From Bradyrhizobium sp. CIAT3101 (GTDB lineage Bacteria; Pseudomonadota; Alphaproteobacteria; Rhizobiales; Xanthobacteraceae), in assembly GCF_029714945.1 (NCBI RefSeq), contig NZ_CP121634.1, forward strand, positions 2,377,001 to 2,441,000: a stretch of DNA of 64,000 bases, given 5' to 3'. How positions within the stretch are numbered: the stretch's first letter is position 1; every line of letters begins with the position of its first letter. Of this stretch, positions 46,420 to 58,130 are shown one piece after another. The position numbers and the translations under genes are program-made. Below the pieces are notes generated by a model. The model made no database searches, was not told the DNA's origin, and worked only from the letters and a program-made list of their open reading frames with translations.

Positions 46420-46525
46420 GAAAGATCTCCTGATGGGAACGTGACGGGAGACTGGTGCGGCAAAACTGCGCAGCTTGCAAGCCCGGCGTGACCGATCACG
46501 GATATGTCAGGCAGATCCCGGTTGA

Positions 46526-46912
46526 CTATCCTTTCGCCAGCGAGGCCACCGCCTCGATCTCGATCAGCATCTTCGGATCGGGTAGCGCGTGCACGACGCA
46601 GGTGGTGCGTGCGGGAAAGGGCGGCGGGCCGAACGCGCCGGCATAGAGCGCATTCATCGCGGCCACGTCCGAGGCGCGGGTCAGGAGCACGTTGACCTTG
46701 GCGAGGTCGCGCATCGTGGCGCCGGCCTCGTCCAGCACGCGCTTGATGTTGACGACGACATTGGCGAATTGCGCCTCGAAGCCGTGGGGCAGCGCGCCAT
46801 GGGCGTCGAAGCCGGGAATGCCGGAGACGAACAGCAGGTCGCCGACGCGGGTCGCGAAGGAGAGCGGCGGCGCCTTGACGTGCGGCGGGGCAGCGAAATG
46901 CTGGATCGGCAT
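46526..46912 (-). CDS. RidA family protein
   Basis: A 128-residue trimeric enzyme of the YjgF/RidA group, which hydrolyses reactive enamine/imine intermediates to protect PLP enzymes. The active arginine is in PPPFPARTTCVVHALP and the conserved acidic residue in MLIEIEAVASL. The ATG at 46912 was chosen since family sequence begins there. It may detoxify products of amino acid oxidases elsewhere in the genome. Confidence 0.9.
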   Translation of the reverse strand: MPIQHFAAPPHVKAPPLSFATRVGDLLFVSGIPGFDAHGALPHGFEAQFANVVVNIKRVLDEAGATMRDLAKVNVLLTRASDVAAMNALYAGAFGPPPFPARTTCVVHALPDPKMLIEIEAVASLAKG

Positions 46913-47258
46913 GGGGGACCTCGCATGCAATGATGATGGCGTGCGGGAGAGCGTAGCGTCATGCGGGGCATGCTCCAACACAAAACGCGAAAACAACCCC
47001 ATGCACAGTAGGGATCATTGGCGAAATCCAGATTTCGGGAAGGCAGAAAAAAGTTTGACCCGTCGGGCAAAACACTGGCAGGATGGCATGGTGGGGTGAT
47101 GCGGGTGAGCGCGGGCGGCTTGCTTCGCCTCTCCCCGTAAGAACGAGGCGAGGGAGCACACCGACGGCGCTCCCCATCATGTTGCCGCCGCGATCGATCG
47201 GATACATTGCAGCGACTGATTCGCTTTCCCCTTGAAAAATAGCCCCCGGAGACGCCTC

Positions 47259-47693
47259 ATGAAGATTGCTTCCACCCTGCGTGCCGCACTCGTCGCCCTT
47301 GCAGCACTGGCCGGCCTCTCGACCGCGGCGCAGGCCGATGGCGGCACCGTGGTGCTGACGATCTACAAGGCGGGCTGGATCATCGGTGGCTCCGGCGGCT
47401 CGGGCGTGCTGAACTTCCGCGGCCGCTCCTATTCGCTCTCGACCGGCGGGCTCGACTACGGGCTCGTCTTCGGTGGCTCCAAGACCGTGCTGCGCGGCCG
47501 CGTCTCCAACATCAACCGTCCCTCCGATGTCGCCGGCGTTTATGGCGCCGCCGGTGCCGGCCTCGCGGTCGGCCGCGGCGCCCGCGCCATCGTGCTGACC
47601 AACCAGAAGGGCGCGGTGCTGGAGCTGTCGGGCTACCAGACGGGGTTGATGGCGAATGCCGATCTGAGCGGGCTTGCGATCACGATGCGGTAA
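47259..47693 (+). CDS. Secreted Gly-rich protein, possible SYLF-like domain
   Basis: A 144-residue secreted protein. Signal peptide 1-26 (ending TAAQADGG). The mature part is Gly-rich: VLTIYKAGWIIGGSGGSGVL, GLDYGLVFGGSKTVL and GLMANADLSGLAITMR. The ending GLMA..L.G..IT and the GWIIGGS start resemble the lipid-binding SYLF (YSC84) domain, but the match is by eye and short. Function unknown. Confidence 0.75.
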   Translation: MKIASTLRAALVALAALAGLSTAAQADGGTVVLTIYKAGWIIGGSGGSGVLNFRGRSYSLSTGGLDYGLVFGGSKTVLRGRVSNINRPSDVAGVYGAAGAGLAVGRGARAIVLTNQKGAVLELSGYQTGLMANADLSGLAITMR

Positions 47694-47704
47694 AAGACGG
47701 TGCT

Positions 47705-47828
47705 GTAGGGTGGGCAAAGGCGCGTAGCGCCGTGCCCACCATTCGCGCGCGATGGATACAGATCGTGGGCAAGCTTTCCGCCTTCGCTCTTCGAGCTACG
47801 GCGCGACAAGCCGCTTTGCCCACCCTAC
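47705..47828. repeat. Paired palindromic repeat (GTAGGGTGGGC family), copy 2
   Basis: GTAGGGTGGGCAAAG (47705-47719) is matched by its perfect reverse complement at 47814-47828. The interior (GCGCGTAGCGCCGTGCCCAC) closely follows copies 1 and 3. It separates two convergent genes. Confidence 0.75.
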
Positions 47829-47844
47829 GAGATCCCGGCCGTGG

Positions 47845-48540
47845 CTACTTTCCGCTCACCATCGCATGAACCCGCTCGCAATGCGCGACGAGGTTCTTGT
47901 GCGCATCGACGAACGCCTTCAGCGGCGTCGGGATCGGAAAATAATAGATGTTGGCGATGAAGCCGTAGATGCCGGCGTCACAGCTGGTCGGCCGCTCGCC
48001 ATCGACGAAACCGTTTGCGGGCACGATCTCGGCCAGCACCTGCAGATCGGCTAGTCCTCGCGCATAGGCCTGCTCGGGCGTGTAGCGGCCGATGCCCTGG
48101 TAGTGATAGCGCTGCGCATTATAGGCCTTCGCCTTCTCGAAGCCGGCGGCGTCGATCTGCGGATGCTGCGCAATAAAGCCGTCGCGGAAGGCGGGATAAT
48201 AGCGCTCGTCCTTCCAGCGCGAATACGACATCACCCAGTAGAGATCATCGAGCATGCGCGTGACGAGGTGATGGGTGCGGCGCTGCGCCGGCGACAGCGC
48301 CGCATCAATGGTCAGGTGATATTTGGCGATCGCATGCGCGATGATGGTCTCGCTGTCGCCGATGGTCTCGCCGTCATCGACCACGTAGGGAAGCTGCCCG
48401 CGCGGTGCGGCGGAGGCGTCGAACACATGCTCGTGCACGAACGGCACACCAGCGAGCTTCAGGAAAGCGTAGACCTTGAGCCCGTAGCCGTTGTTGTCGG
48501 CGACGCCGAAGAGCTCCGGATACGAATAGAGCGTCAGCAT
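47845..48540 (-). CDS. Glutathione S-transferase family protein
   Basis: A 231-residue protein with a thioredoxin-like N-terminal half (LTLYSYPELFGVADNNGYGL, then QLPYVVDDGETIGDSETIIA) and an all-helical C-terminal half with DLYWVMSYSRWKDERYYPAF and GFIANIYYFPIPTPLKAFV. The first part resembles the Tom37/metaxin-like group. No partner genes. Substrate unknown. Confidence 0.88.
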   Translation of the reverse strand: MLTLYSYPELFGVADNNGYGLKVYAFLKLAGVPFVHEHVFDASAAPRGQLPYVVDDGETIGDSETIIAHAIAKYHLTIDAALSPAQRRTHHLVTRMLDDLYWVMSYSRWKDERYYPAFRDGFIAQHPQIDAAGFEKAKAYNAQRYHYQGIGRYTPEQAYARGLADLQVLAEIVPANGFVDGERPTSCDAGIYGFIANIYYFPIPTPLKAFVDAHKNLVAHCERVHAMVSGK

Positions 48541-48565
48541 GGTGGCTCCTCCCAGAAAAATTGGA

Positions 48566-48958
48566 CTATGGGGCCGGTTCGTCCGCGCGCTTGCCGGTGG
48601 CGCTCGCCTGCGCGCGCTTGCTGGAGCGGATCATCAGGAACGAGCCTGATGTGCCCGGCAGCCGCCAGCGCCCGTCGATCTCGGTCGCCTCTCCGTTCAT
48701 GATGCCGTCGTAATGGACGATGTCGAAGCCGTAACCCGGCGGCTCGTAGCGTTTGACGAACGACACGGCGTGGCCTGAGCGATGGCCCGTGATCGAGGCG
48801 CTGTGGGTTCGCACCGGACAGCGCGGATTCGAGCAGGGTTCGGTGACGTGGCCTGCGAGCGCGCCGCCAGCCTCGACCAGCGTCGCGGTGAACGTGACCA
48901 TTCCCGTGCCGGGTTGAATGTAAGTGCCGTCCCAGACACCGGAGAGATCGTCGCTCAT
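48566..48958 (-). CDS. Hypothetical soluble protein
   Basis: A 130-residue beta-rich protein: LSGVWDGTYIQPGTGMVTFT, HVTEPCSNPRCPVRTHSASI, FVKRYEPPGYGFDIVHYDGI and GRWRLPGTSGSFLMIR. This resembles a calycin-like barrel. The C-terminus is basic, with AQASATGKRADEPAP. No signal peptide. The ATG at 48958 was chosen because the conserved-looking sequence begins there. It lies 25 bases before the GST gene in the same direction. Confidence 0.75.
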   Translation of the reverse strand: MSDDLSGVWDGTYIQPGTGMVTFTATLVEAGGALAGHVTEPCSNPRCPVRTHSASITGHRSGHAVSFVKRYEPPGYGFDIVHYDGIMNGEATEIDGRWRLPGTSGSFLMIRSSKRAQASATGKRADEPAP

Positions 48959-49165
48959 GGCGGCGGCTTCCTCGACATGACGTGCGCCGGTTGAGGCTCG
49001 GCTGTTCCGTCCCACGTTCTTTCACTCCAAGTCGTATCGCCGCCATCACGCCCTTGCAATAGGCTGCATGCGACGTCGATCGATCGGAGGACGGCCGGCG
49101 TCATTCATTTGACGGAGGTAAGGCGAATTGCGGGTTAGCTTACCGCGCCGTGGACTTGTGCGAAC

Positions 49166-49390
49166 TCATCTGACCGTGCCGACCACGTAACAGCCGCGCG
49201 AGCTTTCGTAGCACGGCTTCCATTCGCTGAAGCTACTGTCCCAATAGACGTTGTAAGTGGCGCATGGGTGCGCCTGATTTCCACATTGGCCTGTTTGCGC
49301 CTCCGCAGTCTGGAGGAATTGCCGGGCCGCGATGATGCTGAGCGCTGCTGCAATGACCGTCAGCACGGATTTGGTGTATCGGTCTGTCAT
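49166..49390 (-). CDS. Small secreted or membrane-anchored protein
   Basis: A 74-residue protein with an N-terminal hydrophobic helix (SVLTVIAAALSIIAARQF), perhaps an uncleaved or weak signal, followed by four cysteines (GQCGNQAHPCATYNVYWD, then CYESSRGCYVV). GAGGATTGG lies before ATG 49390. No family recognised. Confidence 0.65.
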   Translation of the reverse strand: MTDRYTKSVLTVIAAALSIIAARQFLQTAEAQTGQCGNQAHPCATYNVYWDSSFSEWKPCYESSRGCYVVGTVR

Positions 49391-49618
49391 ATCCAATCCT
49401 CTACTCGCTGCAAAATAATAAACCTATGGTAGTGCAGGCTAGCAGTGCACACTGATGCAAAGCAAGCGCAGGACGGGTGGCGCGGAGCAAAATTCGTCCC
49501 AGGAACTGCCTGGGTCTAAAAAATTCCGTACCGCTGTCGGGGCGATGTGCCCGGGCTCGTCCTTGGGATGGCGGCTTGCAGTTCGCCCGTCCGGTCCCAG
49601 ATAAAAGGATATTCGCAT

Positions 49619-50056
49619 ATGACCTCCATCACGCCGTTTCTCTGGTTCGACAACAATGTTCCGGAAGCCGTCGCCTTCTACAAGTCGGTATTCCCCAACG
49701 CGAAGGTCGAGACCGTCAGCGATTTCATGGCGGTGTTCGAGCTGGAAGGACAGCGCTTCAACGCGCTCAATGGCGGGCCGCAATACCGCTTCAACGAGGC
49801 GGTGTCGTTCTTCATCAGCGTCGAGACGCAGGACGAAGTCGACTATTTCTGGAGCCGGCTCACCGCCGACGGCGGCGAGGAATCCCGCTGCGGCTGGTTG
49901 AAGGACAAGTTTGGGCTCTCGTGGCAGGTGGTTCCGACAGCGCTTGGCCGGTACCTCGGCGATGCCGATCGCACCAAGGCCAATCGCGTCATGCAGGCCA
50001 TGATGGCGATGCGGAAGATCGTGATCGCGGATCTCGACAAGGCGTATGCGGGGTGA
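49619..50056 (+). CDS. VOC/PhnB family protein
   Basis: A 145-residue protein of the 3-demethylubiquinone-9 3-methyltransferase-like (PhnB) VOC group. It begins MTSITPFLWFDNNVPEAVAF, and contains FNALNGGPQYRFNEAVSFFI and ESRCGWLKDKFGLSWQVVP, all standard for that family. Enzymatic activity is not established in the family. ATG 49619 follows AAAAGGATATT. Confidence 0.92.
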   Translation: MTSITPFLWFDNNVPEAVAFYKSVFPNAKVETVSDFMAVFELEGQRFNALNGGPQYRFNEAVSFFISVETQDEVDYFWSRLTADGGEESRCGWLKDKFGLSWQVVPTALGRYLGDADRTKANRVMQAMMAMRKIVIADLDKAYAG

Positions 50057-50105
50057 CGCAGTGACGCGTCGCGGTTTGGCGGAATGTCGTATCCAAACCG
50101 AAAGT

Positions 50106-50233
50106 GTCGTCCCGGCGAACGCCGGGACCCATAACCCCAGGGAGTGGTTTGGCGAGGACTCGAAGTCCGGTACTGCTGTCGCCACAACCGATAGAATCCG
50201 CGGTATGGGTCCCGGCGTTCGCCGGGACGACGG
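50106..50233. repeat. Intact REP-like repeat doublet (TCCCGGCG family)
   Basis: Two facing hairpins, GTCCCGGCGAACGCCGGGAC at 50109-50128 and its mirror GTCCCGGCGTTCGCCGGGAC at 50209-50228, sit in a 128-base unit. A near-identical unit at 52103-53340 has been split by an IS110-family element. Within this intact unit the 11-mer TGGGTCCCGGC occurs at 50206-50216 on the plus strand and at 50121-50131 on the minus strand. Confidence 0.85.
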
Positions 50234-50333
50234 CTGAGTGTGACGTACAATCGCTAATCCACGCTCACGCCGATCAGCTTCGCCAATCCGCCTTGCATCG
50301 CTATACTGCTGACATCAGCAGGATGGTGATCTC

Positions 50334-51062
50334 ATGGCAAACGAATTGGCAGGCAAGGTTGCGGCCGTGACCGGGGCTGCGTCGGGCATCGGGTTGGCGA
50401 GCACTGAAGCAATGCTGGCCGCGGGCGCGCGCGTCGTGATGGTCGACCGCGACGAGGCCGCGCTGAAGGCGCTCGGCGACAGGCATGGCGACGCCGTGAT
50501 CCCGCTGGTGGTCGATCTGCTAGACCCGAAGGATTGCGCGACGTTGCTGCCGCGCGTTCTGGAGAAGGCAGGGCAGCTCGACATCCTGCATGCCAATGCC
50601 GGCACCTATGTCGGGGGCGACCTCATCGATGCCGATAATATGGCGATCGACCGGATGCTGAATTTGAACGTCAATGTCGTGATGAAGAACGTGCACGACG
50701 TGCTGCCGCACATGATCGAACGCCGGAGCGGCGACATCATCGTCACGAGTTCTCTTGCGGCGCATTTTCCGACGCCATGGGAGCCGGTCTATGCGTCGTC
50801 CAAATGGGCGATCAATTGCTTCGTCCAGACGGTGCGGCGCCAGGTCTTCAAGCACGGCATTCGCGTCGGCTCGATCTCGCCCGGCCCGGTCGTCACCGCG
50901 CTGCTCGCGGACTGGCCGGCGGAGAAGCTCAGGGAAGCCAGGGATTCCGGCAGCCTGCTGGAGGCCAGCGAAGTGGCTGACGTCGTGATGTTCATGCTGA
51001 CACGGCCGCGCGGCATGACCATCCGCGACGTGGTGATGATGCCGACCAATTTCGATCTGTAG
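50334..51062 (+). CDS. SDR family oxidoreductase
   Basis: A 242-residue short-chain dehydrogenase. NAD(P) site AVTGAASGIGLASTEAMLAA, HANAGTYVGGD in place of NNAG, and catalytic residues in TSSLAAHF and VYASSKWAINCFVQTV. The C-terminus (VADVVMFMLTRPRGMTIRDV) suggests the YdfG/serine-type branch. Substrate unknown. Confidence 0.9.
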   Translation: MANELAGKVAAVTGAASGIGLASTEAMLAAGARVVMVDRDEAALKALGDRHGDAVIPLVVDLLDPKDCATLLPRVLEKAGQLDILHANAGTYVGGDLIDADNMAIDRMLNLNVNVVMKNVHDVLPHMIERRSGDIIVTSSLAAHFPTPWEPVYASSKWAINCFVQTVRRQVFKHGIRVGSISPGPVVTALLADWPAEKLREARDSGSLLEASEVADVVMFMLTRPRGMTIRDVVMMPTNFDL

Positions 51063-51082
51063 GGCGCGGTGCCGTAGCTTTT

Positions 51083-51212
51083 GTAGGATGGGTAGAGCGC
51101 AGCGAAACCCATCACCCGGTCTGCGGTCTAGCCAGCCCTGTGGCGCAGTCGAACAGGCGCACCTGTTGCTTCGGTCCAGTTAATGGGTTTCGCTTCGCTC
51201 TACCCATCCTAC
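51083..51212. repeat. Paired palindromic repeat (GTAGGATGGGTAGAGC variant)
   Basis: GTAGGATGGGTAGAGC (51083-51098) is matched by its perfect reverse complement at 51197-51212. The outer sequence is like copies 1-3 of the GTAGGGTGGGC family but with GGATGGGTAG. It separates convergent genes. Confidence 0.72.
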
Positions 51213-51229
51213 GGAATACGGCACCGTGC

Positions 51230-51874
51230 CTAGCCGGCCGCCGCCGTGAAAACCGCCAGCTGCGCATCGAACGCGCGCTGGAACGCCGGCCGCGCTTCGC
51301 CGCGGGCGACATAGGAGGAGAGGGTCGGATAGTCGTCGAGGATGCGCGATGCAGCCAGCCTGCGCAGCACCGTCACCATCAGGAGATCGCCGGCGCTGAA
51401 CGCGCCGTCGAGCCAGTCGGCGCCGCCGAGATGGCGGGCCAGTTCGCCGAGCCGGACGCAGACCCGGTCCCTCAGGATCGGCAGCCGCACCTCATACCAG
51501 CTGCTGTCACGTTCGGTCAGGATCGCCGTCCCCAGCTCGCCGATCGGCGGTTCGACGGTGTTGACGGCGGCAAACATCCACGCGATGGCGCGCGCCCTGG
51601 CGTTCGGCTCGCCCGGCAGCAGACCGGCATGACGCTCGGCGATATGCAGCACGATGGCGCCGGTCTCGAACAAGACGAGGTGACCGTCCTCGAAGGTCGG
51701 GATCTGCCCGAACGGATGCAGCGCAACATGCTGGGGCTGCTTGATTTGATCGAACGTCACGAGGCGAACGTCGTAGGGCTGGCCCACCTCCTCCAACGCC
51801 CACCGGATCCGCATGTCGCGCGCCAGACCCCGGCCGCGGTCGGGAGAGTTTGCGAAGGCGGTGATGGTGGGCAT
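51230..51874 (-). CDS. Glutathione S-transferase family protein
   Basis: A 214-residue GST: thioredoxin-like half with MRIRWALEEVGQPYDVRLVT and FGQIPTFEDGHLVLFETGAI, and a helical half with TERDSSWYEVRLPILRDRVC and GADWLDGAFSAGDLLMVTVL. GGAG lies eight bases before ATG 51874; the frame is open for another 87 codons upstream, but that is repeat sequence. Substrate unknown. Confidence 0.9.
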   Translation of the reverse strand: MPTITAFANSPDRGRGLARDMRIRWALEEVGQPYDVRLVTFDQIKQPQHVALHPFGQIPTFEDGHLVLFETGAIVLHIAERHAGLLPGEPNARARAIAWMFAAVNTVEPPIGELGTAILTERDSSWYEVRLPILRDRVCVRLGELARHLGGADWLDGAFSAGDLLMVTVLRRLAASRILDDYPTLSSYVARGEARPAFQRAFDAQLAVFTAAAG

Positions 51875-51960
51875 GCGAGATCTCCGGGGTGATGGCGGTT
51901 TGGACCAGAGGACGAACGAGCGGAGCGGATTCCGACAGTCTCTCCGGTGCGCACGGTCCC

Positions 51961-52060
51961 GTAGGGTGGGCAAAGGCGCGCTCTTCGCGCGCCGTGCCCA
52001 CGTCCTGTCGATTGGTGGAGAGATCGTGGCACGGCGCTGGGGCGCCTTTGCCCACCCTAC
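51961..52060. repeat. Paired palindromic repeat (GTAGGGTGGGC family), copy 3
   Basis: GTAGGGTGGGCAAAG (51961-51975) is matched by its perfect reverse complement at 52046-52060. It abuts the REP-like doublet that carries the IS110-family element, so two repeat families are clustered here. Confidence 0.75.
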
Positions 52061-52211
52061 GAACTTCGCAGTTCGGCGCGATAGCCTGGCCAAATCCACG
52101 GTGTCGTCCCGGCGAACGCCGGGACCCATAACCACAGGGAGCAGTTTGGCGAAGACTCACAGTTCTGCACTGCTACCGGTCTCAACCGATGGATTCCGCG
52201 GTATGGGTCCC

Positions 52212-53311
<1,100 letters not shown>

Positions 53312-53368
53312 CAGTTGCCGGCCTTCGCCGGGACGACGGCGGTGTTTGAGGCGCGACCGCAACCCGCC

Positions 53369-53878
53369 CTACGCCGCAATCCACGCCGCAAGTTCCCGCC
53401 AGGGCTCCAACGTCCAATGCCCCGACGCCGCCCCGGACGGCGACGGCAACACGAACACCTCAGGCCAACTCTCGTCCCGCACCTGCCGCCCCAACAAAAT
53501 CCCGCGCGACGGCCGGCCATAAAACAAGCTCGCCGCCTTCTTGCTCGTGAACGCAATCGTCCGCGGCCGATATTTTTCGATCTTGGCCCGAAAGCCCGGC
53601 ACGTCGATCGTCTCCGCCGCGATCTGGTGATCCATCCCCGCACCCGACTTGGAAAGATCGGTGAAGCCGATCCCGAGCTCGATCAGCGATGCGAACTCAC
53701 CCGGCTGATACCGTCGCGGCGTGATCCCGGCCTCATGGATTGCGCGCCAGAAGCGGTTGCCGGGATGGGCGTAGTAATGCCCGAGTTCGGCCGAGTGCGT
53801 CGAGGCGGCGGTGCCGACGAAGACGAGGCGGAGGTTTTCGCGGAGCTGGTCGGGGAGGCGGTGACTAGTGTTGGACAT
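53369..53878 (-). CDS. mug: Mismatch-specific DNA glycosylase (MUG/TDG family)
   Basis: A 169-residue DNA repair enzyme that removes uracil or thymine from G mismatches. Family motifs are LRLVFVGTAAS (where many MUGs have GINPG or GTNPG), HYYAHPGNRFWRAIHEAG and LPSPSGAASGHWTLEPW. The first motif is a GTA-type variant that is found in many alphaproteobacteria. It lies 50 bases from the right end of the IS110 element and its stop is untouched by the insertion. Confidence 0.88.
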   Translation of the reverse strand: MSNTSHRLPDQLRENLRLVFVGTAASTHSAELGHYYAHPGNRFWRAIHEAGITPRRYQPGEFASLIELGIGFTDLSKSGAGMDHQIAAETIDVPGFRAKIEKYRPRTIAFTSKKAASLFYGRPSRGILLGRQVRDESWPEVFVLPSPSGAASGHWTLEPWRELAAWIAA

Positions 53879-53974
53879 TTTCGATGCGACTATTGACTTG
53901 CTTCTTCGCTGAATCTGCCGTCGGTATTGTCAGGGCACGCGAGCGCCGTGTGCCTCTGGCCGGTTGGGGGAAGC

Positions 53975-54460
53975 ATGCTAGACCAGTTTGAGTGGCCCGA
54001 GCCCGAGCACGAAGCCGACAAGGTCGTTTTGCGCAACGTCCGCAACCACGGCTGCCATATCACGGGCATACCTGATGCCAATCCGCCGTTTGCATTTTCA
54101 ATCGGTCTGTACCTGAACTACGGCCACCCCGAACTCATCATCTTCGGCCAGAGCTTCCACAGCGCGCAGGCCATCATCAATCTTATCCGCGATCGCGCCG
54201 CCGCGGGGCATAAGTTCGTCGACGGTGATATCTCCGACGAACTGCTGGAGAACGGCTACAAGCTCGGCTTCTGGCAGGTGCCGTTCGGGGCCTATCCTGA
54301 TTATCTCGGCATTGCGATCTGGTTCTACCGGAAATCGCAGCTCGCGTTCCCCTGTCTCCAGATCGTCTGGCAGGATGCTGACCGTCGTTTCCCCTGGGAG
54401 GCGGACTGCTCGCTCGACGTCAGACGGGACCAACCGTTGTTGAAGAGGACGGTCTCTTGA
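53975..54460 (+). CDS. DUF4262 family protein
   Basis: A 161-residue protein of the DUF4262 family: it contains NVRNHGCHITGIPDANPPFA then SIGLYLNYGHPELIIFGQ, and IWFYRKSQLAFPCLQIVWQD near the end. Function unknown. ATG 53975 has TTGGGGGAAG upstream. It is followed 25 bases later by the HD-domain gene. Confidence 0.88.
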   Translation: MLDQFEWPEPEHEADKVVLRNVRNHGCHITGIPDANPPFAFSIGLYLNYGHPELIIFGQSFHSAQAIINLIRDRAAAGHKFVDGDISDELLENGYKLGFWQVPFGAYPDYLGIAIWFYRKSQLAFPCLQIVWQDADRRFPWEADCSLDVRRDQPLLKRTVS

Positions 54461-54485
54461 TGTTGTCCTTCGAAATGGCCTGACG

Positions 54486-55031
54486 ATGGACCGCGAAGAA
54501 TTGGCCGTCGCCTATGCCGCGCCGGGCCGCCACTATCACAACCTCGCGCATATCGAGGACTGCCTCGCCGCGCTTGCGCAGGTGGAAGGGCCCTCGGCTC
54601 ATGAGCGCGAGATTCTATCGGAAGCGATCTGGTGGCACGACGTCGTCTACGACCCGACCCGCTCGGATAACGAAGAGCTCAGCGCACAATTGGCCGAACA
54701 GCACATGCGCGCCGATATCAGCCGCGAGGTCGGTCGCCTGATCCGTCTGACGAAGACGCACGACGTCGCGGCGGATGATCGCCTCGGGGCCATCCTGATC
54801 TCGATCGATCTCAGCATTTTGGGCGCGGAGCCGGCGCGCTACGACGCCTATGCCGCGGCCATCCGGCAGGAGTTCATCCACGTCAGCGATGCCGACTATC
54901 GCGCCGGCCGCGCCGCGGTGCTCCGCAGGTTCGCCGCCCGCCCGGTCATCTATCCAGACGCGAACTTTGCCGCGAAATACGATCGCCGCGCGCGAGAGAA
55001 TCTCGCGCGGGAACTGGCGTCGTTGAGCTGA
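54486..55031 (+). CDS. HD-superfamily metal-dependent hydrolase
   Basis: A 181-residue predicted phosphohydrolase of the HD group seen as COG4339. Metal ligands should be the His in GRHYHNLAHIEDC and the His-Asp in AIWWHDVVYDPTRSDNEELS, with a further Asp in AILISIDLSILGA. Substrate unknown. It forms a likely unit with the DUF4262 gene. Confidence 0.85.
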   Translation: MDREELAVAYAAPGRHYHNLAHIEDCLAALAQVEGPSAHEREILSEAIWWHDVVYDPTRSDNEELSAQLAEQHMRADISREVGRLIRLTKTHDVAADDRLGAILISIDLSILGAEPARYDAYAAAIRQEFIHVSDADYRAGRAAVLRRFAARPVIYPDANFAAKYDRRARENLARELASLS

Positions 55032-55036
55032 GCTGC

Positions 55037-55160
55037 GTAGGGTGGGGTAGCCGTTCACAAGCGCGGTCGTTCAACACCTAACAGTGCAAGGCGTAACCCG
55101 CCACGGCTGGCGAGGTTTTGGATGCAAGGTGGTGGGTTACGCTACGCTAGCCCACCCTAC
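55037..55160. repeat. Paired palindromic repeat (GTAGGGTGGG variant)
   Basis: The left arm starts GTAGGGTGGGGTAGC (55037-55051) and the right arm ends GCTAGCCCACCCTAC (55146-55160), near reverse complements with small differences. It lies between convergent genes. Confidence 0.65.
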
Positions 55161-55181
55161 GGGCTTGCTGCGCAGCGTAGG

Positions 55182-55964
55182 TTAATGCAGCGTAGCCCAC
55201 CAATCGTCCAGCATCCTGCGTGCTGTCACGAGCATTGGCACAAGCAATCGCCCTGCAACGGTCATGCAGCCGGGGTCGTTCTGCTCTTCTTTCTCCTTGA
55301 GGACGCCAGCGGCAACAAGCGCGGCACGGTCATCCGGGCAAAACTCGGATGATTTTCGATCCAACTCCTCGAGACTAAGTGGCGTTGAGAGAATGCAGGC
55401 ATCCGTGCCGCGATGCCCTGTGCGGTACGCGATTGATTTGAGAATCAGCTTGTAAGCTCGGGTCGCCGTGATCTCGTGATCCCATGGAGATTGCAGCCAC
55501 CAATTGCCAGCGACGATCCGCGCGGTGGAGACGACACCGACGTGGTAGGACGTCGTTTCGTCGCCAAAGCTCGCGGAAAACGCATAGCGCCAATTCCAGG
55601 CCTCGACGTTCAGATCGAACGGAACAAGAAGATACTTGAACGAGGGCGCATTTCCTTCGTCCGCTGTTCGCTGGATGAACCGGTCTGCCACCTTGGTCGC
55701 CTCGAATTGCGTGGGCGTTGCGAGCAATTCGGATCCGAGCGGAAGGTCTAGAGCTTGCACAGAGACGGGGGCGGTGAGCACACGCCGAAGCGCGCAAACC
55801 AGCGGCTGAACGAAGTCCGTGCGTTTCAAGTCTGACTGGATGTAGAGCACGACTTCCGCAGGTGCGATCGGCCGGGCAACCTCGTGCGGCTGCTCCTGCG
55901 CCAGCGCGCCGGACGTCCCAGCGAGCAGGAAGGAAAATATCAGATGGTGCAATCTGTACTTCAA
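55182..55964 (-). CDS. Secreted archaemetzincin-like protein lacking the zinc site
   Basis: A 260-residue secreted protein. Signal peptide 1-22 (ending SGALAQEQ). The C-terminal half follows the archaemetzincin (peptidase M54) outline: VGVVSTARI, a helix where the protease has HExxHxxGxxHC, then CILSTPLSLEELDRKSSEFC, which matches the family's post-zinc region almost word for word. In the zinc helix the sequence reads ILKSIAYRTGHRGTDAC: the two first zinc histidines and the glutamate are missing. So it looks like a pseudo-protease. A paralogous active enzyme is not visible in the window. Confidence 0.7.
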   Translation of the reverse strand: MKYRLHHLIFSFLLAGTSGALAQEQPHEVARPIAPAEVVLYIQSDLKRTDFVQPLVCALRRVLTAPVSVQALDLPLGSELLATPTQFEATKVADRFIQRTADEGNAPSFKYLLVPFDLNVEAWNWRYAFSASFGDETTSYHVGVVSTARIVAGNWWLQSPWDHEITATRAYKLILKSIAYRTGHRGTDACILSTPLSLEELDRKSSEFCPDDRAALVAAGVLKEKEEQNDPGCMTVAGRLLVPMLVTARRMLDDWWATLH

Positions 55965-56123
55965 GGTGCGATACGGCTCGCCTACCTGCCTTTGTTCTAC
56001 CTTGTACCGACATAAAATGAGAGAACAACCAAAGGGTGCGAAGACTTCACAGGTTGGTTAGCGAAGTGCAACCACCATGCAAAAGAAGGAAGCGAATGAC
56101 GATTTCGTGCTCGCTCATTGCCG

Positions 56124-56160
56124 CAAACAAAAAAGGCCGGGCGCTTCAGCGCCCGGCCTG
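56124..56160 (-). terminator. Rho-independent terminator after thiC
   Basis: AGGCCGGGCGC (56134-56144) pairs with GCGCCCGGCCT (56149-56159), loop TTCA, eleven perfect pairs. On the minus strand it is followed by TTTTTTGTTT. It lies 27 bases after the thiC stop and ends the thiamine operon. Confidence 0.9.
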
Positions 56161-56187
56161 TCGTTTGGTGGGTGCGCGCTTATAGGC

Positions 56188-58098
<1,911 letters not shown>

Positions 58099-58130
58099 TT
58101 ACTCTTTAATTCCTGGGTGCAATGTTGATC

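Noticed and set aside
47259..47693. EipA/DUF1134 assignment for the small secreted protein
   Set aside because: The landmarks I recall for EipA are missing; a SYLF-like end fits better, though weakly.
51875..52135. N-terminal extension of the GST at 51230
   Set aside because: It is formed by repeat sequence; the family start is at 51874 with a good ribosome site.
52103..52211. Long direct target duplication around the IS element
   Set aside because: The flanking similarity belongs to the repeat doublet itself; only the CC core is shared at both ends.
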